64,000 nucleotides of DNA from Reticulascus tulasneorum (Eukaryota > Ascomycota > Sordariomycetes > Glomerellales > Reticulascaceae): positions 2,790,001-2,854,000 of the forward strand of contig LSAX01000006.1 in assembly GCA_001557505.1 (NCBI GenBank), written 5' to 3'. A program made the translations under genes and the position numbers. The notes beneath the pieces were generated by a model. It did no database searches. It worked only from the letters and a program-made list of their open reading frames with translations, and was not told the DNA's origin. Numbering within the stretch: position 1 is the first letter of the stretch; each line of letters opens with the position of its first letter. Shown piece by piece: positions 1-11,151 of the stretch.

Positions 1-1618
1 TGCAGTGAGAACGTGATGTTTCTGACCAAGGTATGTTCTTCAGTCTTCCACTCGTTTGCCATCACACGGGTGGCTGAGTCGCAGAGACTCCGGATGGAAA
101 TACCCGCTCACACGTCCTGACCCGGTTCTAGGTCGAGCAATACCAGCAGATACTGAACGACCTCGCGAGCACGATGGCCGCGATTCACAAAAGCTTCATA
201 TCGGAAGACTCGGCGACACAGATCAACGTTGCGCAACGCCTCATGAAGTCGGTTCACTCCGACATGAAGAACATCGTCGTGTCAACCCTCCCGGCAATGG
301 AGATACTCTTCGCTGAGATGCAGGAGGCGATCGAGCAACTGGTCTTCACGGACATATACCCGCGCTTTGTGCGGTACCAGCTAACATTGAGCGCGACGAG
401 GGCTTTGGCGACCGATCGCCATCAGTACCAGGGTCTTGGTGACTGTTTCTGCTTGACGAACCCAACGTAAGATAATCCGGTGGCCCCAGCTTAGAATTGC
501 CTTTTCTAACGAGCTGTATCTGTGCAGGAAGGCGGACAATCCCATTGTATTTGCTTCGGACGGCTTCGTAAAAGTCACAGGTTATACGCGTCCAGAGATC
601 ATCCCCAGGAACTGCAGGTTCCTTCAAGGATCGCACACCGACCGCCCCGCAGTCCGTCGCCTCAAAAACGCGATTACCGAGAGGAAAGAATCAGTAGAGC
701 TTCTGCTGAACTACAAGAAGAACGGAGACCCATTCTGGAACCTTCTCTACGTCGGTGAGACCAAGTCTTTCCATTCATTATCCCAACCCCCCATATGACT
801 AACTCTCCCGTGCAGCTCCCCTCTATAATGACCAGGGCAAGGTCGCCTTCTTCATCGGCGGCCAGGTCAACTGCTCGACCACCATCCACAGCAATGCCGA
901 CGTGATGCGAGTTTTGTCCATGTCGGCCACGAACGACGTCGAGGAAGACAAGCCCAAGATTAAGCCCGCACCGGTGCGACAGGGATCCATGCCATCGGCA
1001 AGAAAGGCACTGTTCAAAGCTTTCGGTGTCCGCTACGACAACAAGAACGAACTCCCCGTTGGCGATGCGGGGATGGAACAAGTGACGCTGGATCGTATGG
1101 AGGGCCGGGATCTGAACGCGCAGATGAAAGAGTTCTACACAGCATACTCAAAGGCAAGCCCAACTGTCTATATCCCATTACCAAGTCTCCAATTGTACCC
1201 CGTCGGTACTCCTCCGTCAATGCTTCTCTCCTTGAACTCACCGCCTGCGGAATTGAGAACCCCAACTAACAACGCCCAGTACATCGTCGTCCGCTCCGAC
1301 ACCTTCGTCATCAGCTTCTTCTCCGACGGCATCACGGAGATGCTCCACCCAGCCAACAGCGCGGCCAACATGATCGTCGGCACCGAAATCTTCCGCTTCT
1401 TCAAGCAGAACATGGTCAACCACCAGACCGACTACAAGACCCGCGTGCGCAGCGCCATTCGCGCCGGCCACCCCGCCAGCGCCGAGATCCGCCTGCAGAC
1501 GAGGCGCTCGGCCATGTTCCGCGGCGACGAGCGCTTCGTCTCCCACTGGACTCCGCTGAAGGACGAGCGCGCTGGCGTCCACTGGGTTGTTGTGACGCTG
1601 GCGCCGGCCGTGGTGTGA
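1..1618 (+). CDS. RGS-LOV-PAS signalling protein, 5' partial
   Basis: The gene enters from beyond the left edge; visible exons are 1-30, 132-466, 528-754, 816-1153 and 1280-1618, and the frame closes at the TGA at 1616-1618. Exons 1-2 encode the helical end of a regulator-of-G-protein-signalling domain (FTDIYPRFVR). Exon 3 holds a LOV photosensor core with the flavin-binding motif GYTRPEIIPRNCRFLQG, whose Cys forms the light-induced flavin adduct in this family. FIGGQVNCS follows at the usual place of the LOV glutamine strand. The last exons look like a second PAS-type domain. Known fungal RGS-LOV proteins are thought to couple blue light to G-protein signalling; that role is inferred here. 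The last intron (1154-1279) is GC-AG and a multiple of three with no stop, so retention would insert 42 residues without a frameshift. Confidence 0.85.
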
Positions 1619-1978
1619 GCGGGGGCGGGTACGCTAAGCAGATTATGGACCGATGTACACATGTCTCTGTTTTGTGTCGGAGTTTGCATTACTGTTGGAC
1701 ATACCACTTCTTTTCAAGCTGAGGACCAAGCTACCTTGTACGATAACCCAAGAATGTCCGAGAGCAGTACGGGGAGTGACATGAAGGGCATATTTGTTCC
1801 CATGTAGGACATGATGTGTTGCAATTGCCTGGTAGCAAAACACCTTCTGATTATTTTATCTTTCAAAATAGTCCGAGATTCCTAGACTAGCAGACCCCGT
1901 CATTGAGTGAACCATTTCTACCAAATACCAATATCTAGCACACATGCAGTCCCACAGCGCAGCCCAACCGTGTCCAAT
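1619..1978. other. Convergent intergenic region
   Basis: This 360-base gap lies between the 3' ends of the RGS-LOV gene (+) and the sulfhydrylase-like gene (-). No ORF of interest is seen. It presumably holds both 3' UTRs. Confidence 0.6.
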
Positions 1979-3532
1979 TCAAGCAGCAACCTCAATGGTC
2001 CCATCAGTCCCCGGCCTAGGCGCGCCGGTGCTCTTCTTCCCCATAAAGCCCCCACTAACCAAACCCAGCGCACTCGAGAACGGATCATTTGCACCTTTCG
2101 TAGCGGTCGTCAACCCTGCGGCCTCGAACGCCTGTTCGAAGTCTCGCTGGATATCTGTAAAGTCCTCGATTCCAACAGATACCCTGATGAGATCGGGCGT
2201 GACGCCGCCCTTGATCTTTTCCTCGTCTGGGAGTTGCTGATGCGTCGTCACCCAGGGGTGAATGATCAGCGTCTTGGCGTCGCCGACGTTGGCCAGATGC
2301 GAGCAGAGCTTGAGGTTGTCGACCACTGCGCGGACCTGGTCGATGTTGCCCGCTACACCGAAGGTGAGGACGCCGCCGGCGCCGTTGGGCAGGTTCTTTT
2401 GTGCGTAGGCATAGTCGGAGTGGGATTTGAGACCGGGGTAGAGGACCCAGCTGACATAAGGGTGAGCCTCGAGCCATTCGGCGAGCTTTTGTGTGTTCTC
2501 GACATGGCGCTGGCCGCGGAGGGCCAGTGTCTCCAGACCCTGGAGGAAGAGCCATGCATTGAAGGGGCTGAGGCACGGGCCAAGATCACGCATGCTGTCC
2601 ATGCGTACCTTCGCTGCCAGAGCCTTATACCCATACGTATCCCAGAACTTCAGTCCATGGTAGCCATCAGCGGGCTCAGTAAAGCCAGGGAACTTGCCGG
2701 AGGCACTCCAGTCGAAGTGTCCTCCGTCAATAAGAATGCCGCCCATGGAAGTACCGTGTCCGCCAATCCATTTTGTACAGGAGTGCGTGACGATATCAGC
2801 GCCGAGCTTGATTGGCTGCGAAAGATAGCCGCCCATCCCAAATGTGTTGTCCACAATCAGCGGGATTCCGTGCTTATGCGCCACTGCCGCAATGGCCTTG
2901 ATATCAGGAACGCTATGCTTGGGATTGCTGATCGTCTCGATGTATACGCAGCGCGTGTTCTCGTCAATCGCAGCGTCGATATCCTCTGGCTCGTTGCCGA
3001 CGACCCACTTGACGTCGATCCGGAACTTCTTCATGTATACGCGGAACTGATTGTAGGTGCCGCCATATAACCAGGAAGTGCTAACGAAGTTCTGTCCCGG
3101 CTCGCAGCAGTTGGTGAGCGCCATGAATTGGGCTGCGTGGCCGGAAGCTGCAGCAACAGCCCCGACGCCGCCTTCGAGCATCGCCATGCGGGTTTCGAAG
3201 ACCGTGTTGGTCGGATTGCCCATGCGGGTGTAGACATAGCCGTCTTTGCTCCAAGCAAATTTGCTTGCGCCATCTTGGGCAATGTTAGACTGTGACAAGT
3301 TGACGGAGGCTGTTGCAGGATCGACTTACCAGCTGCATCTGAGAAGTTATACGCAGCTGTTTGGTAGAGAGGTACGGCTCGGGCTCCGTTCACTGGGTCA
3401 GGTTCTTGGCCACCATGCACAGCGACGGTGGAGAACTTTGGCTCCCTATGATCATGTCAGCGACGGACAAGTAAAGTGTTCGAGGACCTCTACTCACCAG
3501 TCCACATTGGCAAGAGATCCGGAAACGGGCAT
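1979..3532 (-). CDS. O-acetylhomoserine (thiol)-lyase-like PLP enzyme
   Basis: Three exons (3532-3498, 3445-3330, 3273-1979) give 481 aa. The start [20 protein letters not shown] leads into [20 protein letters not shown], the conserved beginning of Cys/Met-metabolism PLP enzymes. The PLP lysine is K218 in [11 protein letters not shown], and [13 protein letters not shown] and YGGTYNQF are also conserved. The family replaces the acetyl group of O-acetylhomoserine with sulfide to give homocysteine; relatives such as FUB7 work in secondary metabolism. The protein is somewhat longer than the roughly 430-440 aa usual for fungal CysD/MET17, mainly because of a Gly/Ser-rich C-terminal tail. It ends 360 bases from the RGS-LOV gene. 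Its 5' end lies about 380 bases from the 3' end of the Zn2Cys6 regulator, which is on the same strand. Whether it is the housekeeping or a pathway copy cannot be told here. Confidence 0.9.
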
Positions 3533-3912
3533 GATGAACTGCTGGCTGGTGTTGGTAGAGAAAATTGGTAATTAGGCCCGCGACTCAAATGGTTCGATGA
3601 AGAGAGTTCGGAATGGCATCTTAAACGGCGTGTTGAGGCCATTGATAAATGATTCTGAGTGCCCCATAATGCCTCCATCATATTCTCACAAACGACTAAA
3701 CATCATGAATCTCATTGATGCCCCGTTGGTGTTCCAGAGAGATAAGCCTCATCGGCGTTTGCTGATAACAGGCAAACCCCGCCAAAATCGGATCCCGTCA
3801 GATCTAACAAACCCCCCACGGCACTCGATGAACAGATCCCGGATACAAATCCCATCGGAGAATTTCCACGGGAAAGACCAGCAGATCGGGCCATGGCATT
3901 TCTTAATGCACA

Positions 3913-6659
3913 CTACAGATTAAACATCATCGATGGTTCGATAACGCTCTGTATCTGATCTGCATCCGAGGGTTAGTGGGGTACTTTCTCCAAATGCAGG
4001 CGGAAGCAGCGGAGCGCTTCGGAAATGCGGAAACTTACCTCGCATGCCACCCAAGGCCTCAAAGGCCGTCGCATAGTTCTCTAGAGTTATGGAGATCGAA
4101 GTCAAGCCTTGCTGGAGGCGCAGGAGTAGGCTGTCAACCAAAGGCCCCGCCGAGCCAATCTCGGGATACGTCGCCTTCGTCTTGTGGTTGACCATGAGGA
4201 GTGCATACGCACACTGCATGGCGCAACACGCGAATGATGGCATCGTCCTCGGAGATATGATGCTCGACGTCGGAGAAAGGTAAGCCGGTGCTCGGGTAAT
4301 CTGGCCAGATGGGTTGGGATATGGCAGGTCAGTGAACGAGGAGGCTATGTTCAGGGCCGCCTTGAGGCAGATCCTTGCCGACTCATGGCTGCTGAACGGG
4401 AAGGAGGTGTGTGCATGATGACCAAGAAGGTCTTCGGAATCCGGCGAAAGCTTCATGATTGCCGCCTGTGGCGACACCGAACCATTATGCGATGGCGAGC
4501 TGGACGGCAGGCCTATCAGGGAGCTACAGGAGCAAGCCGGCCAGCTCCTGGGCTCTGAGCCGTCGTCCTTGTCGGACTTAGACTTGAGGTCGCAATGTTT
4601 CCCCGAGAACACCGGCATATCGAAAAATGCACAGTAGCGATGGATTTTGATTCTCGCACTGGGGAAAACAAAGTCAGCCTTTTGATATAGCATTCAGTAC
4701 TGAGGATACTCACCTGTTGAGCTTGATACGCGCGATGCATCTAAGTGATCTCGAGACAACTTGCTCGCTTGGATCCACTGGAGAGGTTGCTGTCGACTGC
4801 AGGGCCCACGAGTCACTTTGCGTACCTAGAGGCTCCAGGAACAGCTCGAGCTCCTTCATCCGCTCATAAATGCGAGTCATGTCGGCGCTTGCTTTGACTG
4901 TTTTGTTCAACTCTATGACAAACTGGGTCGCAGCAAGAATCGCCTGCTGCGCTTTTATGAAGATGGCAAATGCCTGTATAGCGTATATTAGCAATAGATT
5001 TAATGGCTGCCCTCCTTGAAATGTCACTCACATCTGGATCAGCTTGTATGATTGGATACTGAGCGGTAAAGCTTGGTGCAAATATCGCAAAAGTGGGCTC
5101 CTGCAAGGCCCGGTTAGCAGTGAGTTGCATGAGGCGATGAGGATGGCTCGTACCGAGTTGCTAACAATCGCTCCCTGGCAGACGCATATGTACTAGTGAG
5201 CGCAATTAGCTTCGTAGCCTGGCTCGTGTTGCCCGAGCACCTACTGTCATCCAAAACACTCTTCGTTTGGCTTCACAAAACTCATCATCGTCGCTAGAAG
5301 CTGTGTGGATTGACAAGGCCATCGCCGACACAAGAGCCTGTCCGGCTCTACTCTGCATCTTCTTGAGATTACCGCGCTGGGCATACTCATACACGCTGAG
5401 AATGTCTAGAGCAACGATGCTCTCCAAGTTCACAGGGAGACCCGGGTGAAATGCTTGTCTCATAAACTCACTAGGCTCCTCGTTCAAGGCCCGCGTAGGC
5501 TCGACAGACGAGTCTGGGATTTCAGATTCGATTTCGATGCTTTCAATTGCGGACTGTGCAAGGAACTGAGCATATTTGCGTCGAAATACCACGGACTCTT
5601 GGCTGAGATGATTTAGGTCATTAGGACATGGGATCAGAGCCAAGACGGCACAGATTGCTAGGCTGATGGGAGTCGATGGCTCGAAATCATCCTCGAAGCT
5701 GCTCGTGTCGTTTTGGAAGTGAGGCGCAAAGTGATCGGTTGCTAAGCGATACGGCGCAGGCAGGATGGGGAAAAACGGGTGTATGAAAATGTAGTAGGCA
5801 TCCAGGCTAATTTTGAGATAAGCATAGGCTTCCTTCAGCGCGTAGTAGCGTAACATGGGTTTACTCACATGGCGGCATCGCTTTTGTACGTCCTGACAAT
5901 AGGTACCGGCACGCTTGGGATGCCAAACGAGGATTCCGAGGTGGAGTCTCCGCCGCTGGAACTGTTAGGGACGTCGGTCATGAACAGGCTGTCGAATATG
6001 AAGTCGCTGTCCTGGAACCAGTCCTGGAGCTGCTTCAGGCCAGCCCCGGGCTCGATGTAATTCTCAACCGCAATTGCTTCATAGGTCGGTAAGTCGGTGC
6101 TCTCGGTGTATTGTGCGAGCGACTGGGTACACTTACGCTGCTGAGGGACCTCCTCGGCGGGCATATCGGTCGGCAGCGGCAATTGCTCTCTCGATACATC
6201 TTCGGAGAGGCGAGCTTTCCGCCGGACACGTGCTCCACCGCGTTTGCTCGGGCGATACACACACTCTCGGGTTCTGCTCTCACACTGTTGGGATGCAAAC
6301 GATGGTGAGCACTCGATTTTTCATAGCAATGGGAGCCAAAATAAAAATAAAAACTCCGACGAGTGCGATGAGCGGGCACTTACACTGCTACATGGATGCC
6401 CTCCGTCGCAACGGGTTCGCGATGCGCGACTGTGAGCAGTTAGCAATGACCGGTCAAAAGAGTCAGATCAATGAGAGCATGGCATCGCCAAGATTGCAGC
6501 CCATTGTGAGTAGAGGGCTTGGCGATAATTTGACATGCCATGGGAATGACGGCATGCACGGACTTACCACGCGAGACATGCGATCTTCACCGGCGGCGTC
6601 GCGAACTTCTTCTTCGGCCCCCCGCCCAGAGCAGTGGCCGCAGCGGCAAGTTCGGTCAT
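3913..6659 (-). CDS. Zn2Cys6 fungal-specific transcription factor
   Basis: Nine exons (6659-6568, 6429-6384, 6284-5869, 5806-5245, 5192-5154, 5100-5032, 4973-4714, 4658-4039, 3959-3913) join to exactly 717 codons (716 aa). The first three exons build a binuclear zinc cluster at residues 28-54 with spacing C-x2-C-x6-C-x5-C-x2-C-x6-C. The fourth-to-sixth Cys motif is GGHPCSSCESRTREC, followed by VYRP. A fungal_trans-type middle region follows, with ILDAYYIFIHPFFPILP and later HRYCAFFDMPVF and RTMPSFACCAMQ. The ending GMRDQIQSVIEP is typical of this class. The start was chosen because it immediately precedes a Lys-rich basic segment and the zinc cluster; the frame is also open upstream. A GTAAGT at about 6128 could mark an extra 60-nt in-frame intron. 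It lies between the sulfhydrylase-like gene and the nitrilase, so a pathway-specific role is possible but unproven. Confidence 0.88.
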
Positions 6660-9096
6660 GGTGAAGCTGGGTGCGCGACCGCAGCTGGAGATGCTGAGGA
6701 TGGGCTGCAGAAAACGAAGCAAGAACCGAATGGCAGAGTACGTAATGGGATGGATTATGTACACATGGGAGGGAGACGTCGAGCTGTGGTTCAAGGTTTC
6801 TTTGGGATCCAATGCGCCGGTGTCGCGCCAAAAACGAAGTGGCAGTCGGTGGAGATTTGTAATGGATCACGGGAGTGGGAGGGAGAGAGGGTGATTAGCA
6901 AAGATCCATCCATATGGATGGGGCATATGAGTTGGGTGGGTGTGGGTCGCGGGGTCCGGTCGAGGCAGAACTCAAATACAATACTGGAGCGCCTAAAGCA
7001 GGTTAGGGCCCCGGGGGGGGGGGGGGATACGTAGGTACAGGACCTAGGTATGTGTACACTCTCGATTGTGCGTGGAACTGCCTAGGTACGAATTAATCAC
7101 CTATCACCCTAAGGCTACAATGGCTATTACCTCCCTATGGGTACTCAACGCCCTGAAAGTCCCCACCATAAAAAAGAAACCTGCCAGGAGAGGGTGGAAG
7201 CGGAGTTGAAGGGGGCATGCGGCACGAACTAGTTAAGTCCGGCCCACGCGCCCTTTGTCGGGTCCGCAGCGCACAAAACGTCACAGGTGGAATGTCATAT
7301 TTGAGTTACCTCCCCCCTTGAACCACTCACTTTGTTGTTGGCTTGGGGTTGCATTGTTGGCAGGAACTACTACTGGGCAATTAGTGTAACCCATTGCCGC
7401 ATGAGAGAAAGCTCCCAGGTTTATCTCTGCACTGGCTGGATGGATGGCGCCAGCACGCGGTGCTGTGGCTTACAAGTGAATGAGCTAAGCGTCTTACTCG
7501 GGGCTGTGGAAGATTGAATCAACCTCGCTCCCTATCCCTGCCTTCGCATCTGCTGCCGGAGGACAGCCAATCCAGCCATCCATCCTCCATCCAACCCATC
7601 CATCTCCATCCCATCTCATCTGTCCACGGCCGTGCCGACGACGAGGTGGAGTTACCCGAGAAGGGCACACTCAGCCGTAGTGGTGCATCGATCCACCTTT
7701 GCATGAGGTACCCAATACTCAGACACCCCAGCACCCTATGCAGACTATCGCCACGAGCAACCCGTTCCAGACAGTTAATCGAGATGGCCAAGTTCTGGAA
7801 CGATGCAACCCGTTCGAGACAGTTAATCGAGATGGCCAAGTTCTGGAACGATGCAACCCGTTCGAGACAGTTAATCGAGATGTCCAAGTTCTGGAACGAT
7901 GCCTTTGGGGGTCGGAAGGCTCCACTGATATCCCAAACAGGGCTCTGCGGGCTAACTAACCTAGGTAGTCTTGCTTCATTTATACATAGCAGTCGACCGG
8001 TAATCAGCGGGGCGATCTCGGATAGCTGTGGCGGCTCAGTTAAGCTCAAATACCTAGGTAAGTTTCAGTGGACCGAGCTCCCGGAACACAAATGACAGCT
8101 CTCCCTAAGGCATTGAATCAGCACTGGAGAGCAAGTTTATCCTCCAGCCTACTAGGTAGGTGATGCTGTCGCTCGGTACAGACTACTTATTCCTCACCTG
8201 TTCCAAGGAACAACATGTATGACACCTAATAAACACTCCAATTAAGCCTCGCAAGGCGGATTTGGGTATTTCGCTTGATTACTGTATCACATCTCAATGA
8301 TCACATCCAACTACGTAGGCGGGAGACGTGACTACCGGCTTGCCTCGATTCAGATGGTGGAATCTACTGTTTGCACTCCCACGCTCGTGGCAGATCGTAC
8401 GAGTTCCAAAGGCTGCCCCCGGGATGCGGCGATTTCTCCGCATTGTGGACCTCCTCTAATTCTTCCCCACCTGGAATGGTCACCCAGATTGGACGCTAAG
8501 TTCTGCCTCACACGGCCCCCAAGCGGGAGAAATAACCATAATATCAGAGGGGTCTTACCCGCATTCACCAAAGTTCCGCTTCACATGGCCCCCTCGAAGG
8601 GGATGTCAGAGATACGCAAGACCGGGTTTGCCACTTCGCTTTTTTAATTGTTTGAATGGCGTCCCGGTTTTCTATCCCTTGATTGCTCCCCTTCTCTCCT
8701 CCCCACCGGCCCCCACAGGGCTGGGCACTGTGTAAGCCTCCCATCACATGCAGGATCAAGCGAACTGAGCACCAATTTCGGATGCTAATCGCTCGCGGAT
8801 GAAACGGCCATCTTCTCGGTCGATGTTCTCCCATCAACTGCTACTCAATGATATATCGGAGTAGTGAAAAAAAGACATTTCTATTCGGGCGTGTTGAATT
8901 AGCTCTGGTAAGCCGAGGCATCTCCCTCTTTCGGCTCTGATTTACTCCGATGTCCGCACAGTGCCTCCACCCGAGCACAATCTTTCTCAACGCGGACGCC
9001 CCGCCGCACAGCTCCACCCAATGTGAACTTTTGCAGATAAGTCCTGAGAGGCTCAGATTCGGAGCATCATCGATCCAAGTATATGGACTTCGTCTT
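6660..9096. other. Intergenic region with repeats
   Basis: No convincing gene is visible in these 2.4 kb. The region holds a 14-base G run (7013-7026), several CCTAGGTA palindromes (for example near 7043, 7081 and 8051), CCATC-rich pyrimidine tracts (7570-7620) and a 48-bp tandem repeat (listed separately). A 193-codon ORF spans the tandem repeat, but it resembles nothing I recognise and has low-complexity ends. Confidence 0.6.
7757..7900. repeat. Tandem repeat, three 48-bp units
   Basis: Three adjacent 48-bp units (7757-7804, 7805-7852, 7853-7900) differ at only one or two positions. Because 48 is a multiple of three, the overlapping plus-strand ORF reads as a 16-residue repeat (RQLIEMAKFWNDATRS). 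The near identity points to recent slippage or unequal exchange. Whether the array is translated is unknown. Confidence 0.95.
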
Positions 9097-10453
9097 TCAG
9101 CTTGTGAAAACCACGTTCGTTCCAGACTTGGTGTTGACCGTCAAGGTGCTGTGTTGTTCTATTATTAGCCACCGGTCTGCATCCATGCAAATAATTCTTC
9201 CATGATAAGGGACGACTCACAAGATATCCGGCCGTGAGTAGCTGCCCACCGGGTCAAAGTCAAGCTGCGTATTGCTGTCAGCTCTAGGGACACTCTCGTA
9301 TTCGCATGATATGCAGCTCTCGACTGGTCTCTCACCCTGGACTCTTTGATATCAGACATCCTCAGCTCCGCATAGATGATGTCCTCCTTATCCCACACTG
9401 GCTCCGCCAGAAAGTTCCCGAGGGGTCCGATAATGCAGGACCCTCCATGATTGACTATGTCGTCCGGCCCCCATCGTGAGCCGTCGGGCTTGCGGTCGTG
9501 ATGCTCCGGCGTGAAAGGTGGATAGTCGGAGGGGAAATCGGACACCTTGCAGACAGAGTTTACCGAGATGACGAAGCAACGTCCTTCTTTTGCAATATGC
9601 TGCATTGTTGCCGTCCATGTCGGAAGGTCGTCCGCATTTGGTGCTATATATATCCTGAGATGACGTCGCAGTCAGTGAACCGTCCCGCCAGATCGACATA
9701 CTAGGACATGTTCTTACTCAACACCCTGCTGGTACAGAGCCATTCGAGCCGCTGGCATATAATTCTCCCAGCAAATGAGCCCACCGACCTTCCCTACTTC
9801 CGTTTTTGCGACTTCGAGTCCGTCTCCGGCTCCCCGCCCCCAAACAAGCCGTTCGACCGCTGTGGGTACCAACTATCTTCAGTTGGCATGGGACAATCGC
9901 TAGCCTCGGATATCATTTACATTACCTTGCGATGCTTCGAGATGAGAGTTCCATCCCGGCCAAGAAGTACCGTTGTGCAGTAGAGCGTGCCGTCTGTCTT
10001 CTCGATGATGCCTACCTGCAACAATACGTTGTTCGTCTTGGCTGTTTCCACAAGGACATCAAACGCAGGTGACGGTATGGCGACGGAAGAGTCATAGTAT
10101 TTGCCATACCAGTACCGCCCTTGTGTTAACTTAGCAAGATGGGTCTTCTTCTTCGGATACCGTTCAAGTGAAACCGACCTCGAGGCTCTCGCGCGCCAAT
10201 CGTGGCATCAAATCCATATCGCCATGGGTACGCTGATAGAAAGCCCTCTCTAGAAACATTAGGCAGGTATTAGACGATCCAGCCCCGTGCCATCCTGCAA
10301 ACGGGGTACATACGGGAATACCACGAGATCAGCACCATTGGCCGAAGCCTCGGCAGTGAGTTTGCCCAGTTTTTCCAGACTCTTTGCGAGATCGAATGAT
10401 ACCGGGGCTGCCTGAACAGCGGCAACCTTCACGGTTTCTTGGGAGGATACCAT
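9097..10453 (-). CDS. Nitrilase / cyanide-hydratase family enzyme
   Basis: Seven exons (10453-10314, 10249-10179, 10119-9926, 9872-9718, 9654-9336, 9264-9221, 9148-9097) give 324 aa with the full catalytic triad. The Glu is E48 in [12 protein letters not shown], the Lys is K135 in ISKHRK, and the Cys is C169 in [21 protein letters not shown] and [12 protein letters not shown] close the fold. The family hydrolyses nitriles to acids plus ammonia, or HCN to formamide. The substrate cannot be read from sequence; the motifs look closer to general fungal nitrilases than to cyanide hydratase. It is divergently paired with the homoserine O-acetyltransferase gene across about 700 bases. Exon 2 is only 71 nt and carries the residues right after the catalytic Glu, so automated models may miss it. 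Confidence 0.9.
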
Positions 10454-11151
10454 GACTGGAGAGAAGACTGTCTGTTAGCGATCTTTACTGCTTTCGGCGG
10501 CCACAGAACCAGAGCGTTAGCGTTGCTGGCCGGGTCGTGAGCCGTAATGCTGTTCTGGGCTTACCCGAAGCTGGTCAATGGGGTTGTTTTTCGAAACATT
10601 CAAACTATTCCCATTGTATTACAGAATAACAAGAGTATTTCATGAGTCCAGAAATTGAGAACATTAGTGCCGGTCAGTGATCCGATGTCGGTTTCGCCTC
10701 GGAGTCACACGGTATGGGAGTTGTCCGTTCGAGATCCACCCTCCAAATCCCGGACGGCCTTCAAATCCCGCTGATAACAACAGCGTACGGCGTTTCAACA
10801 GGGACGGCGACTCGGTGTATCCTTATCAGCCAGCTTCGTTTGACGGAGGCCGAGGCGGGAAAGCGCGCATGAGATATGTGCTCGATAAACGTCATGCCTG
10901 TCATTCGGCACAATAAGGTCGCCACAACGCAGTGACTGCTTTGAATGTCAGCCATTCAGCTTCAATGGAAGAAACCTGACTGTTAGATAGTATTAAACAT
11001 CTTAGCATATCTTTTCCTTCGCCTCTGCCAAGTGTGGCGAGCACGAGTCTTTAAAATTATCGGCCCCCTGCAACTCGATTTCCCAACATTCAGTCCAAAG
11101 AAAAACTCAAGATCCATATTTTCTTGTCGACAAGGGGAAACCAACATCTTC
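10454..11151. promoter_or_regulatory. Shared divergent promoter region (nitrilase / MET2-like)
   Basis: These 698 bases separate the start codons of two divergently transcribed genes and contain no credible ORF. They presumably hold both promoters and 5' UTRs. Several CGG/CCG triplets of the kind bound by Zn2Cys6 regulators occur (around 10490, 10685 and 10750), but no clean inverted or everted pair can be assigned to the local regulator. Confidence 0.5.

Noticed and set aside
1907..3070. 387-codon plus-strand ORF opposite the sulfhydrylase-like gene
   Set aside because: Antisense shadow of a strongly conserved PLP enzyme.
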